Source: an uncultured Myxococcales bacterium
Lineage (GTDB): Bacteria; Myxococcota_A; UBA9042
DNA: 40,566 bases
Assembly: GCA_937910235.1 (NCBI GenBank)
Contig: CALENB010000405.1
Location: 1 to 40,566 of the forward strand
Reading direction: 5' to 3'
Part shown: positions 11,456 through 19,649 of the stretch, piece by piece
How positions within the stretch are numbered: the stretch's first letter is position 1
Layout: each line of letters opens with the position of its first letter
The notes under the pieces: generated by a model
The model's database searches: none
What the model saw: the letters and a program-made list of their open reading frames with translations, nothing else
What the model was told of the DNA's origin: nothing
Position numbers and translations under genes: made by a program

Positions 11456-12307
11456 ATGGCGTTCCACCTGCACCAAGACGGAAAAGCCGTCCAGTTTGAC
11501 ATTGAGACCCTGCGAGAGATGGCTCGAACGGGCGATCTTCCGCAAGATCAATACATCTACGACGACGGCAAGGGCGAGTGGATCGGAGCGGCGCTGGTCG
11601 CAGAGATGGCCGGCGCGTGGAACATCGAAGAGAACGAGGCGACCGTCGCCATGGAGATCCCTCCGGATTTCTTTGACGAGGTCGATCTCGGCGCCGCGGC
11701 AGAGCCCGAGCCCGAGCCCGTGGCGCGTGCGCCGGTTGCGTACACGGCCCCGGCCCCGGCTGCGATGGTGGCGATGACCCCAGAGCCCGTCTACACGGCC
11801 CCGGAGCCGGCTCCAGCGGCCCGTGCTGGCGGCGGCGGCGGCAACGCCGGTCGTGGCGGCGGCAACAATGGCGGCGGCGGCAACAGTGGCGGCGGCGGCA
11901 ACAGTGGTCGCGGCGGCAACGGTGGTCGCGGCGGCAGCGCCAGCCTGCCGCATGGCGAGTGGATCAGCCCGGTCAAGGTCGTGCTCTTCACCGTGCTCAC
12001 CTGCGGCATCTACGGCCTCGTCTGGCTGTGGAAGCGCATCAACGAGATCAACACGTTCCTCGGTCGCGAGGAGCTGAAGCCGATGTTCTTCTTCGCAGGC
12101 TTGTTCTGCGGGCCGCTCTTCTTGGTGCTGCTCTGGAAGATGATCAAGGTGTTGCCAGAGTTGGGACAGCGGGCCGGCGTGGAGATCGAAGACCGCGCGG
12201 TGGTGCTGTTGTTGCTGCTGCTGTGCTTCCCCTACGGTTTCTACTACTTGGTGCAGCAGGATCTGAACTCCGTCTGGGAAGCGTGCGGCGCGCAGCCCGA
12301 TAGCTAG
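11456..12307 (+). CDS. GYF_2 domain / DUF4234 membrane protein with glycine-rich linker
   Basis: A 283-residue protein in three parts. Residues 1-55 resemble a GYF_2 (DUF4339) adaptor domain: FHLHQDGKAVQFDIETL, an acidic turn, then GEWIGAALVAEM. Residues ~80-160 are a linker, first Pro/Ala/Glu-rich, then almost pure Gly with Asn, Ser and Arg. Residues ~163-283 contain hydrophobic segments with TCGIYGLVWLWKRINEIN and FPYGFYYLVQQDLN, the pattern of DUF4234, a membrane domain of unknown function. The N-terminal part would be cytoplasmic and could bind a proline-rich partner. Two ATGs compete: 11456 has GAGG ten bases upstream and begins exactly at the domain; 11447 is only a few bases from the same GAGG. 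It is followed after 191 bases by a lipoprotein gene on the same strand. Confidence 0.85.
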   Translation: MAFHLHQDGKAVQFDIETLREMARTGDLPQDQYIYDDGKGEWIGAALVAEMAGAWNIEENEATVAMEIPPDFFDEVDLGAAAEPEPEPVARAPVAYTAPAPAAMVAMTPEPVYTAPEPAPAARAGGGGGNAGRGGGNNGGGGNSGGGGNSGRGGNGGRGGSASLPHGEWISPVKVVLFTVLTCGIYGLVWLWKRINEINTFLGREELKPMFFFAGLFCGPLFLVLLWKMIKVLPELGQRAGVEIEDRAVVLLLLLLCFPYGFYYLVQQDLNSVWEACGAQPDS

Positions 12308-12345
12308 GTCGGGCAGCAAGCGACGACCGGCAGCTAGGCGAAACA

Positions 12346-12389
12346 GGGGTGACGGGCTATGCTCTTCGGCGCAGCAAGCGGTCACGCCC
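12346..12389. repeat. imperfect inverted repeat in the intergenic gap
   Basis: GGGGTGAC at 12346-12353 can pair with GTCACGCCC at 12381-12389 with one bulge, and an inner GCT/AGC pairing closes a loop around CTTCGGCGC. It lies 39 bases after the stop of the GYF_2/DUF4234 gene and 110 bases before the lipoprotein start, a plausible place for a transcription terminator or mRNA end. There is no T-run on either strand, so termination is not supported by sequence alone. Confidence 0.3.
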
Positions 12390-12498
12390 GACCGCGAGAA
12401 CGCCACTTGATGTGCGGACGCTGACAGAAGCCGAGGTGTCACAACAAGACACCGACGGACGGCGACGCCACCCCAGGACCAGCTTGAAAGGGACCACG

Positions 12499-12996
12499 AT
12501 GAAGAAGTGCCTCGCGATTGTGGCCATGACCGCCCTGCTCTCTGGGCTGACCGGCTGCTACAACACCTACCAGGTGCCGTCGGTTGAGTTTCGGAAGCTC
12601 CAGTCTCCGCAGGCGCTAAGCCAGGATCGGCGACTGGCCGAGGCGCTGACGGACAAGGAAGAGCGCAAGAAGCTCGTCACGCGGTCCGCGAACGACCCGG
12701 TGACGGTGAAGACGGTCAAGAGCAAGCAGGTCGCCGTGACGCGACAGACGAAGATCTTCGTCCGCTCGCAGGGTGGGCGTCGCTACCAGATCACGCCGTT
12801 CAACTTCGCGATGTACTCGAGCCAGCTCGTCGCGTCCGATCGCGACACGCTCATTCCGCTGGCGAGCCTGAAGAACTACGAGGTCGACCTGCTCTCCAAC
12901 GGCAAGACCGCCGGAATGATCGGCGCTGGTCTGGCCGTGGCAGTCGGTTTCATCGTGACCATCGTGGTGACGGCCGACAAAAAGAGCTTCAACTAG
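12499..12996 (+). CDS. small outer-membrane-type lipoprotein with C-terminal hydrophobic segment
   Basis: A 165-residue protein with a lipoprotein signal peptide: MKK, a hydrophobic core, and lipobox LTGC with Cys20. The mature part carries a charged segment (residues ~48-62), a beta-rich middle with KTVKSKQVAVTRQTKIFV, and a final hydrophobic stretch of about 20 residues (GMIGAGLAVAVGFIVTIVV) followed by TADKKSFN. A lipidated N-terminus plus a C-terminal hydrophobic segment is a common layout for small envelope proteins in this group, but I do not recognise the family. ATG 12499 is preceded by AAAGGGA; an upstream in-frame extension lacks a signal peptide at its own N-terminus and is rejected. 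The next gene downstream also acts at the cell envelope. Confidence 0.8.
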   Translation: MKKCLAIVAMTALLSGLTGCYNTYQVPSVEFRKLQSPQALSQDRRLAEALTDKEERKKLVTRSANDPVTVKTVKSKQVAVTRQTKIFVRSQGGRRYQITPFNFAMYSSQLVASDRDTLIPLASLKNYEVDLLSNGKTAGMIGAGLAVAVGFIVTIVVTADKKSFN

Positions 12997-13207
12997 CCCA
13001 CACGCCAAGTGGCCGACAAGCCGACTGGCCCGCCCCGCGGTTGCATCTGTCTCCACCGCGCTGCTGGTGAGCCGCGTCCCTAGCCGCTCGCAGCCCAGGT
13101 TTTGGCGCACCCGCCCCGCGTAGCGTAACCTGCCGTGGGCACCCGTCAGACCGCTTCCTCTCTGGTTCGGCCGCTTCTCACCGCCCCACAACTCATCGTC
13201 GCCCGTC

Positions 13208-16200
13208 ATGTCACGATCCACCGCCTCTGCCTCGTTCCGCGGTCGCTGGATCGCGCAAGGAATCGCCGCTATCGCTGGTGTGGCGTTGGGACTGGGGCTC
13301 TTCGCGCTACCTGGCCAGCTCGCCGTTGAAGTCGAAGCGCGGCTACAAGCCATGGCCTCGCGGCGCGGCGTGACGCTGCGTGTCGGTCACGTCTGGTTGG
13401 AGCCCTTCTCAGCGCTGACGCTCGACAATGTGGAGATCAGCGATCCGACGACCGGCAAGACGATCGCGCGGGTGCGGCGCGTCGCTGTGTCGTACGACGT
13501 CCACGGCGTCAGCGAACCCAAGGTGTTCCTCAAGCAGATCACCCTCACCTCCCCGAACGTCACGCTGCAGCGCGAGGCGAGCGGTCGCTACAACGTCGAC
13601 GACCTGCTGCGCAGCTTGCGCAGTAACGCCGCGCCGTCGGGTCAGAGCGGCGGCGGTGGGCTGCGGCGGTATGTGTCTCACCACATGCCGCGTGTGCGGG
13701 TGACGGGGCTGCAGCTACGGGTCGATGATGACCAAGGCGGGCCGCTGAAGACGCCTTCTGGCGTGGATTTACGGCATCTGCGCTTCATGGGTGCGTCTTT
13801 TGAGTTGGAGGATACGTCCCCCGTTCAGGAGTCCATGGCGCTGCAGTGGTCCGCGCGGACACGCATCGAGGGGATCGGTGGCGCGGTCGGTGCGCATGGC
13901 AAGCTTCAGCTGCCGCTGCGCACGGGTGAGGCGCACATCACGCTGCCAAAGGGGTTCGCGCTGCAGGCCGGCGGGCTGCGTGCCGCGGTGGGCGGCGTGT
14001 CCGCTTGGAGTGACGGTCGCGTCGAGGTCACGGGCATCAACTTGGCCAAGGACGGCGAGAATCAACGACTGGCGCTGGCGATCGAGCGTCTCACCGCGAC
14101 GGTTGGGTTGACGCCGGTGCCCGAGACCGACATCCCCGTGGCGTTGCGCAAGCGGCTACCGGCGGCCGTGTTGCTGGCCCTGCGCCATGTGCGGCGCGTG
14201 GCGCTGCATCACCCAGTCGTCATTGGCTCGCGACCGTCGACGTCCGCAGCCGCGACGCCGCCTGCCCATGGCAAATCAGGCGACACCCCTGCGAGCGCGG
14301 GCGGTGACGCAGATGAAGACAAGGCGGCCGCCGACCGACAGGACGACGACGACGACGCCGCGCCTGGCCGTGCGGCCAAGAAACGAACCGCCCGATCGCG
14401 CCGCCGCTTGCTGCCCCGCGCGACCCGTCGGACCGACAACACCGGCAAAGGCACTGGCATCAAGCGGGCGCGTGCCGGAGCGAGTCAAGCCGCTGTCGCC
14501 GTCGCGCCGCATCGCGGCAAAGCTAGCTCAAAGGCCGATTCGACGGGCGATTCGAAGGCCGGAGACACGGCGCCGGCGGCAAAGCCTGAGCCAGGTCAGA
14601 TCGTCCGTGAGGCGCTCCGGGATTTGCTGGTCGGCGCCGCGGACCGCATGGAGACCCAGCTTCGGCGCGTGCAGGAGATGCTGTCCGCCATGCCGCTCGA
14701 AGAGATCCGCGTGCACCACGGCAGCGCGCGCTTTCGCGGCGAGCGGGCGACGACCGGGCTGGCGCGAGTGGTGTCCGACTACAACCTGTTGGTCAAGCGC
14801 GACGGGGCTAGCATCGTCGCCGAGCTGGACTTCAGCGTCCCGGGTCGCAAAGGCACGCAGCGTATCGAGGGCCGCGTCGACACAAAGTCCGGCGATATGC
14901 ACCTCAAGGTCCGACTCGACCAGCTGCCCCTGGCGCCCTACGCCGCGATCTTGCCGAGCAACGTCTATGTGCACAGCAACAGCGCGCTGCACGACACGCG
15001 CCTGCAGCTGGTGGTCAACCGCAAAGACCGTACGATCTCAGTCGACGGTAGCGGCGCGCTGAGCCACCTCGACATTCGAGCGCGTCGGATTTCTCGGCAT
15101 CTGCTGGCCGATCTCAGCCTGCGCGCCAAGGGCCGGCTGACGCTGGACCTCGCCCGCGAGATGGTGCGACTCACCAAGGGTGAGCTGGCCGTCGGCAAGG
15201 TGACGGCGCTGGTGGACGGCTCGGTGCTGCGTTACCGCACGGCGCCGGCGTTCGATCTGCACGTGAAGATGCCGACGGTGCCCTGCCAAGACATCGTCGA
15301 CTCCATGGTGCCCAACGTCGCGCCGATGTTGATCGGCATGTCTTGCCACGGCACCGCGTCGCTGCGCCTCAACCTGGGCCTCGACACCAAAGACATGCGC
15401 AGCCTGAAGCTGGAGTACAAACCGCTGCTGCGAAAGATGGAGATCGACAGCCTTGGCAAGTACATCCGGTTCGACGTGCTGCAGAGTCCGTTCGAGCATC
15501 ACACACGGCAGAAAGACGGCACGCTGTACACCTTCGTCACCGGGCCCGGCAGCGATCGCTGGACGCCCATTGAGGCGCTCGGTGAGCATATGCCAAAGGT
15601 CGTGACGACTACCGAAGACGGCTCCTTCTACTGGCACCAGGGCTTCTCGCTCAATCAGATCCGCAGCGCATTTGTGACGAATCTGCTGCGCGGCCGCTTC
15701 GTGCGCGGGGCGTCGACGATCAGCCAGCAGGTGGTGAAGAACCTGTTTTTCGTCGAGTTCGAGAAGACGCTCGCCCGCAAGCTGCAGGAGGCGATCATCA
15801 CTTGGCAGATGGAGCGCACGCTCGACAAGCCGCAGATCCTGCAACTCTACTTCAATATCATCGAGTTTGGACCGCAGATCTACGGGATCCGCGCGGCGGC
15901 GAGCCACTATTTCAATCGGCCGCCGTCGGAGCTGACCCTGCTGCAGAGCATCTGGCTCGGCAGCATCATCCCCAACCCGAAGGCGTTTTATCACCAGTTC
16001 ACCAAGGGCGAGGTGAAGCCGTCGTGGCAGAAATACCTCTGCTGGATCGGCGGCGTCATGCGCAAGCGAGAGAAGATCACCGACAGCGAGCTGGCGAGGC
16101 TCGGCACCTGTCAGGTGGTCTTTGGCGACGGCACCGATGGCTCTGAAACCCCGAAAGATCAAGGGCTGGGGCATGAAGTGGCGATCGACGCCGACGGTCG

Positions 16201-16375
16201 GCCGCTCGATCCCGGCGGCGCGCCGCAGCCCACCAACCGCACCAATGACGACCTGCCGCTGCCACCACCGAAGCTCCGACCGAGCCTGCCGCAGCCGGGC
16301 AAAGGTGCGAATCTGCGACGCCGCAAGGCGAGTCGGCTGGCGGCGCCTTCTGTTCCAGGTGACGAGCAGCCCTGA
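13208..16375 (+). CDS. AsmA-like protein fused to a GT51 peptidoglycan glycosyltransferase domain
   Basis: A 1055-residue protein anchored by one N-terminal transmembrane segment (residues ~16-38). Residues ~45-330 and ~460-770 are beta-rich and AsmA/TamB-like, with RVGHVWLEPFSALTLDNVEIS near the start. Between them lies a disordered insert (~345-460) of Asp, Ala, Lys and Arg. Residues ~785-960 are a GT51 lipid II polymerase domain: TEDGSFYWHQGF with the catalytic Glu at 803, GASTISQQVVKNLF (~836-850), RKLQEAIITWQMER, and LYFNIIEFGPQIYGI. No penicillin-binding transpeptidase domain follows, so it is a monofunctional glycosyltransferase in domain terms. A Pro-rich tail ends the protein. The expected activity is polymerisation of glycan strands in the periplasm. 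The ATG has no strong Shine-Dalgarno, but the signal-anchor begins just after it. Confidence 0.9.
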   Translation: MSRSTASASFRGRWIAQGIAAIAGVALGLGLFALPGQLAVEVEARLQAMASRRGVTLRVGHVWLEPFSALTLDNVEISDPTTGKTIARVRRVAVSYDVHGVSEPKVFLKQITLTSPNVTLQREASGRYNVDDLLRSLRSNAAPSGQSGGGGLRRYVSHHMPRVRVTGLQLRVDDDQGGPLKTPSGVDLRHLRFMGASFELEDTSPVQESMALQWSARTRIEGIGGAVGAHGKLQLPLRTGEAHITLPKGFALQAGGLRAAVGGVSAWSDGRVEVTGINLAKDGENQRLALAIERLTATVGLTPVPETDIPVALRKRLPAAVLLALRHVRRVALHHPVVIGSRPSTSAAATPPAHGKSGDTPASAGGDADEDKAAADRQDDDDDAAPGRAAKKRTARSRRRLLPRATRRTDNTGKGTGIKRARAGASQAAVAVAPHRGKASSKADSTGDSKAGDTAPAAKPEPGQIVREALRDLLVGAADRMETQLRRVQEMLSAMPLEEIRVHHGSARFRGERATTGLARVVSDYNLLVKRDGASIVAELDFSVPGRKGTQRIEGRVDTKSGDMHLKVRLDQLPLAPYAAILPSNVYVHSNSALHDTRLQLVVNRKDRTISVDGSGALSHLDIRARRISRHLLADLSLRAKGRLTLDLAREMVRLTKGELAVGKVTALVDGSVLRYRTAPAFDLHVKMPTVPCQDIVDSMVPNVAPMLIGMSCHGTASLRLNLGLDTKDMRSLKLEYKPLLRKMEIDSLGKYIRFDVLQSPFEHHTRQKDGTLYTFVTGPGSDRWTPIEALGEHMPKVVTTTEDGSFYWHQGFSLNQIRSAFVTNLLRGRFVRGASTISQQVVKNLFFVEFEKTLARKLQEAIITWQMERTLDKPQILQLYFNIIEFGPQIYGIRAAASHYFNRPPSELTLLQSIWLGSIIPNPKAFYHQFTKGEVKPSWQKYLCWIGGVMRKREKITDSELARLGTCQVVFGDGTDGSETPKDQGLGHEVAIDADGRPLDPGGAPQPTNRTNDDLPLPPPKLRPSLPQPGKGANLRRRKASRLAAPSVPGDEQP

Positions 16376-16384
16376 CTTGGCTGG

Positions 16385-16427
16385 GGCCTCCACACGGACC
16401 CTGCGCGAGCGACCCGAGAGTGAGGCC
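16385..16427. repeat. inverted repeat between convergent genes
   Basis: GGCCTC at 16385-16390 is the reverse complement of GAGGCC at 16422-16427, and the pairing can be extended by an inner AC/GT after one unpaired base. It occupies most of the 69-base gap between the GT51 gene (+) and the 249-residue unknown gene (-), whose 3' ends face each other. That position suits a bidirectional transcript end, but there is no T-run on either side. Confidence 0.35.
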
Positions 16428-16444
16428 GTGCGACGCGCTCGGAC

Positions 16445-17194
16445 CTACTCGCTGCCCGCGGACACCACACGGATCATGTCGTAGATGTTGGTCGCGCGGT
16501 CGGCGCCCTCTTGGCCGCGTGGGACGATACGATTCTGCGGTCCACGAATCGGCTCAGGGCCCCACCACGAGTTCGGCATGTCCTGCGGGTGGGTGCCCTC
16601 AATGACGTACTGGTAGACCGGACCATCGTGGTTGGCCTTGGCTTCTGCCCCGAAGCGATGCTCCCACGGGTCTTCGAGCAGCAGACGGCGGAAGCTGTCG
16701 CGCACGGTGCCCATCATGCGCTGACTCCAGACGTCGGCGTATTGCAGCTCCGGCATCTTCGCTGAGCGAACCTCCTCGAAGAGGCCATCTGCGGCGCGCG
16801 CGGACACGCCCTCCTGCCGTTGCATGGGGAGGCGGTCTTCGGGGTCGACGTCGGTCTTCTCGACGCGGCCGATGTTGCGCAGGTTGAACTGTGGGTAGTG
16901 ATTGTGCTCGATCGCCTCGAGGATGTCGCCGGGGATCGCGTGGTCGGAACCGGCACGAAACGTCGCCGCGTAGGTCTGTTGCGCCTTCGTGCGCGCCTCC
17001 ACAAGATCCGTCAGCTTGTCGAACTGGAAGTCATGGGCCTCGAACACCACAAAGCTTCGCCGACGCTCTAGCTCCCGATCCAAGGGCAAGATCCCGCGTG
17101 AAAACGCCTGCCGGCGCCGGATCGTCAGGTTCAATGGCCACGCTACGTTGGCGGCCGGACCACGGAGCAGATCTTTGGCGCGGGCTTCCGTCAC
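16445..17194 (-). CDS. unknown protein at the end of the Ycf46/Ycf35 gene group
   Basis: A 249-residue protein with no signal peptide, membrane segment or recognised domain. It is rich in charged and aromatic residues. Visible blocks include LTIRRRQAFSRGILPLDREL, a WSQRMMGTVRDSFRRLLLEDPWEH helix-like segment, and a C-terminal Trp/Pro/Asn-rich stretch with NSWWGPEPIRGPQNRIVPRG. GTG 17194 is chosen because GGAG lies just upstream in a GGGGAGAGTGGAG tract; the longer reading from 17242 has no such site. It starts 103 bases after the DUF2997 gene and is the last gene of the minus-strand run, so it may work with the AAA ATPase. Function unknown. Confidence 0.7.
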   Translation of the reverse strand: MTEARAKDLLRGPAANVAWPLNLTIRRRQAFSRGILPLDRELERRRSFVVFEAHDFQFDKLTDLVEARTKAQQTYAATFRAGSDHAIPGDILEAIEHNHYPQFNLRNIGRVEKTDVDPEDRLPMQRQEGVSARAADGLFEEVRSAKMPELQYADVWSQRMMGTVRDSFRRLLLEDPWEHRFGAEAKANHDGPVYQYVIEGTHPQDMPNSWWGPEPIRGPQNRIVPRGQEGADRATNIYDMIRVVSAGSE

Positions 17195-17297
17195 GGCTCC
17201 ACTCTCCCCCAAGATCGTCGCGATGCTGCGGCCGGAGCACACCCCCGATGGCGCTAGCAGCCCGGATTTTCAGCGTTTGAGCTGGTCGATTTCGACG

Positions 17298-17501
17298 CTA
17301 TTCACTGTCGATCTCAATCGTCTCTTCGGTCTCACCCTGAATGTAAAACTCGCTGGTGCGCTCACGGCTGCTCACCACGCCGAGCGCCTCCTCGATGTCG
17401 CGTGTCAGCGCCTCGCATTCCCCACCCTCCGCGCCCTTCACCTGCAGGGAGACGTTGCCTTCCTCATCGATGCTGAACTGAATCTCGCGGCGCTTGGCCA
17501 T
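17298..17501 (-). CDS. DUF2997 family small protein
   Basis: A 67-residue acidic protein. It shows the DUF2997 pattern: an N-terminal beta strand (EIQFSIDEEGNVSLQV), a Gly-Cys-containing turn (GGECEALTRDIEEALG) and a C-terminal SEFYIQGE. DUF2997 genes commonly accompany DUF1257 (Ycf35) genes in cyanobacteria and other bacteria; their biochemical role is not established. Here the gene lies 40 bases downstream of the DUF1257 gene, with AGGAG before its ATG. The single Cys and the small size are compatible with a binding partner or adaptor, not an enzyme. Confidence 0.8.
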   Translation of the reverse strand: MAKRREIQFSIDEEGNVSLQVKGAEGGECEALTRDIEEALGVVSSRERTSEFYIQGETEETIEIDSE

Positions 17502-17541
17502 GTCGGTCTCCTGGGCTGGGTTGGTGGGGCTGTCGACTGCG

Positions 17542-17952
17542 CTAGTCGCCCCAGCTGCTCACGGTCACGTGGATGTGGTTCTCCTCGTCGACCGTCTCTT
17601 CCTCGAGGGTGTAGCCGCGCTTGGTCACCTCCTCCTTGACGGTGTGGTAGGCGTACCGTTGCATGACCTTGCGTGTGAACTCAGCCTGGTCGTACCCAGC
17701 CGTTGTCTCGACAAACTCCCAGTCCGCCACAAACGTCGCGGTGCCGGTCTCAGCGTCGATGTTGATGCCGATCTCGTACGTCTTCGAGGCGTGGATCACC
17801 AGATCAGCCTCGGTCGTCTGCCCCAGGTAACCCTTGACGAGCACCTTCTGACCCACCTCAGCTTTGGTGAAGTTGAAGCCGAGCTCCTCCAGCACAAGCT
17901 CGAGGCGCAGCACGTTTTTGATCTTCGTCTGAACGGTCGTGAAGTGCGACAT
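17542..17952 (-). CDS. DUF1257 (Ycf35-like) protein
   Basis: A 136-residue soluble protein matching the Ycf35/DUF1257 family throughout: the start MSHFTTVQTKIKNV, a middle ADLVIHASKTYEIGINID, a FVADWEFVE strand, and the C-terminal YAYHTVKEEVTKRGYTLEEE block. Ycf35 is a conserved open reading frame of red-algal plastids and cyanobacteria with no established activity. It lies 35 bases downstream of the Ycf46-type ATPase and upstream of DUF2997; AAGGAG precedes its ATG. The combination with Ycf46 and DUF2997 suggests one complex or pathway. Confidence 0.9.
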   Translation of the reverse strand: MSHFTTVQTKIKNVLRLELVLEELGFNFTKAEVGQKVLVKGYLGQTTEADLVIHASKTYEIGINIDAETGTATFVADWEFVETTAGYDQAEFTRKVMQRYAYHTVKEEVTKRGYTLEEETVDEENHIHVTVSSWGD

Positions 17953-17987
17953 GAGGGCTCCTTCGGGCGGTCACGTGAGGTGTAGGG

Positions 17988-19649
17988 CTAGAGCTCCAGC
18001 CGGGGGCTGTCCTGATCGTCCTCGTCCAGCTCTTCATCCGGCGGTGACGCACGCCGCGCGCGGGACTTGGCCCACTCACGCATACCCGCCAACCGCTCAC
18101 GCATGGTCTGCGACAGCGGGATGACCTCAGCCATCGCCTCCACCATGGACGCCGTCGTGATGTCCACGTCGCCGTGGCCGATGTCATACGCGTTGTACAG
18201 CGCGGTGACGATGACCTCCTCGAGCTCAGAGCCAGAGTAGCCCGCGGAGGCCTCGACGAGCTTCCGCATATCAAAGGTCGCTGGGTCACGACCACGACGG
18301 GTGAGGTGAATCTCCAAGATCTTCGAGCGCTCCTCCCGGTTGGGCAGATCGACGAAGAAGATCTCGTCAAAACGGCCTTTTCGCAGCAGCTCGGGCGGCA
18401 GCTGGGAGACGTCGTTGGCGGTCGCGATGACGAACACGGGCGACTCCTTCTCCTGCAACCACGTCAAGAACGTCGCGAATACACGCGCGGTCGTGCCACC
18501 GTCGCTCGAGCCTGAGCTCTTTGTGCCGCTGAAGCCCTTCTCCAGCTCGTCGAGCCACATGATGGCCGGGGCCACGGCCTCCGCCGTCTGAATCGCGCGG
18601 CGCATGTTCTCCTCGGAGGAGCCGACGAGCGAGCCAAAGACCTTGCCGACGTCCAGACGCAACAGCGGCATCTGCCACGCCTGCGCGATCGCCTTCGCGC
18701 TGAGCGATTTGCCGCAACCCGGCACACCGAGCAGCAAGATGCCCTTGGGCGACGGCAGGCCGAAGGCGCGGGCTTTGTCGGTGAAGCTGTACTCCCGCTT
18801 CTGCAGCCAAGACTTCAGCTCGGGCAGGCCGCCGACCGAGTTCAAGCCGAGCGTGGTCTCGTAGAACTCCAGGATGCCGCTCTTGCGGATGATGTGCTTC
18901 TTCTCCGCCAAAATCGTCTTGATCGAGAACATCTTGTCGCGCACGGACGTCTTGTCGAAGACCTGGCGCGCCTCAGCCTCGGTGAGCCCAAGCGCGGCCT
19001 CCGCGATCTCGCGCTGCAGGTCCTGACTCTCCAGCACCAGCTGGAAGTTCTTGCCGAATCGTCGTGACCGCGCGCCGGCAAACGCCTTCTCGCGAACGAT
19101 GTTGAGCAGCGTGGCGACGTCCGGCAGATCAAAATCGATCACCTGGATGTCCTTCTCCAACTCCAGCGGGATCTTCACCAGCGGCGACAGGAACACCACA
19201 GTTCGCTTGGTCTGCGCGCCGTCAAAGAGGTTCACCAGATCACGGACCCGGCGAGCGACCATGGGGTCTTTGAGGAAGGGGTGGAAATCGCGGAGCACCA
19301 CCACCGCGTCACGCGTGAGCCCGTTGGCGATCCAGTCGAGCGCGCGAATCGGCTCACGGATATCGCCCGGCACGTCGATCGCGTCGCTGCGGAAACCCTG
19401 CGAGCAGGACCACGTCACGAACTGGCGGCTCTTCCAGTTGGTGATGTCCCACCGATCACGGAGCACCTCGTTGTCGAGATGGGCGAGCTCACGCACCCAA
19501 CGCTCGACCCGCGCCTCCTCAGCGGACGCGACGTACACCAGCTTGTATTGCGCGCGGATGAGGTAATGCAGGTCGTCGACGGCCTTCGGAACAGGGCGAT
19601 TCTTCGCCACAGCAGCGGCGTCCGCCACGGGGTTCTCAGACTGGTTCAT
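17988..19649 (-). CDS. Ycf46-type AAA+ ATPase
   Basis: A 553-residue AAA+ protein. The N-terminal half (residues ~25-250) has the Ycf46 opening LHYLIRAQYKLVYVASAEEARV and a degenerate nucleotide-binding-like domain with VVLRDFHPFLKD. The second half is a complete AAA+ module: Walker A GVPGCGKS near residue 307, Walker B IMWLDELEKGF, sensor VIATANDVSQLPPELL followed by RKGRFDEIFFVDLP with candidate Arg fingers, and a C-terminal helical lid. An acidic tail ends the protein. The family occurs in cyanobacteria, plastids and scattered other bacteria; remodelling of a protein partner is the likely activity. Its ATG overlaps the stop of the FHA gene (ATGA, 19646-19649), with GAGGAA upstream, so the two are translationally coupled. 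Confidence 0.93.
   Translation of the reverse strand: MNQSENPVADAAAVAKNRPVPKAVDDLHYLIRAQYKLVYVASAEEARVERWVRELAHLDNEVLRDRWDITNWKSRQFVTWSCSQGFRSDAIDVPGDIREPIRALDWIANGLTRDAVVVLRDFHPFLKDPMVARRVRDLVNLFDGAQTKRTVVFLSPLVKIPLELEKDIQVIDFDLPDVATLLNIVREKAFAGARSRRFGKNFQLVLESQDLQREIAEAALGLTEAEARQVFDKTSVRDKMFSIKTILAEKKHIIRKSGILEFYETTLGLNSVGGLPELKSWLQKREYSFTDKARAFGLPSPKGILLLGVPGCGKSLSAKAIAQAWQMPLLRLDVGKVFGSLVGSSEENMRRAIQTAEAVAPAIMWLDELEKGFSGTKSSGSSDGGTTARVFATFLTWLQEKESPVFVIATANDVSQLPPELLRKGRFDEIFFVDLPNREERSKILEIHLTRRGRDPATFDMRKLVEASAGYSGSELEEVIVTALYNAYDIGHGDVDITTASMVEAMAEVIPLSQTMRERLAGMREWAKSRARRASPPDEELDEDDQDSPRLEL

Noticed and set aside
11821-11945. Gly-codon-rich tract that looks like a DNA repeat array.
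   Set aside because: It is the in-frame glycine-rich linker of the GYF_2/DUF4234 protein; the units are irregular and no CRISPR-like spacer structure exists.
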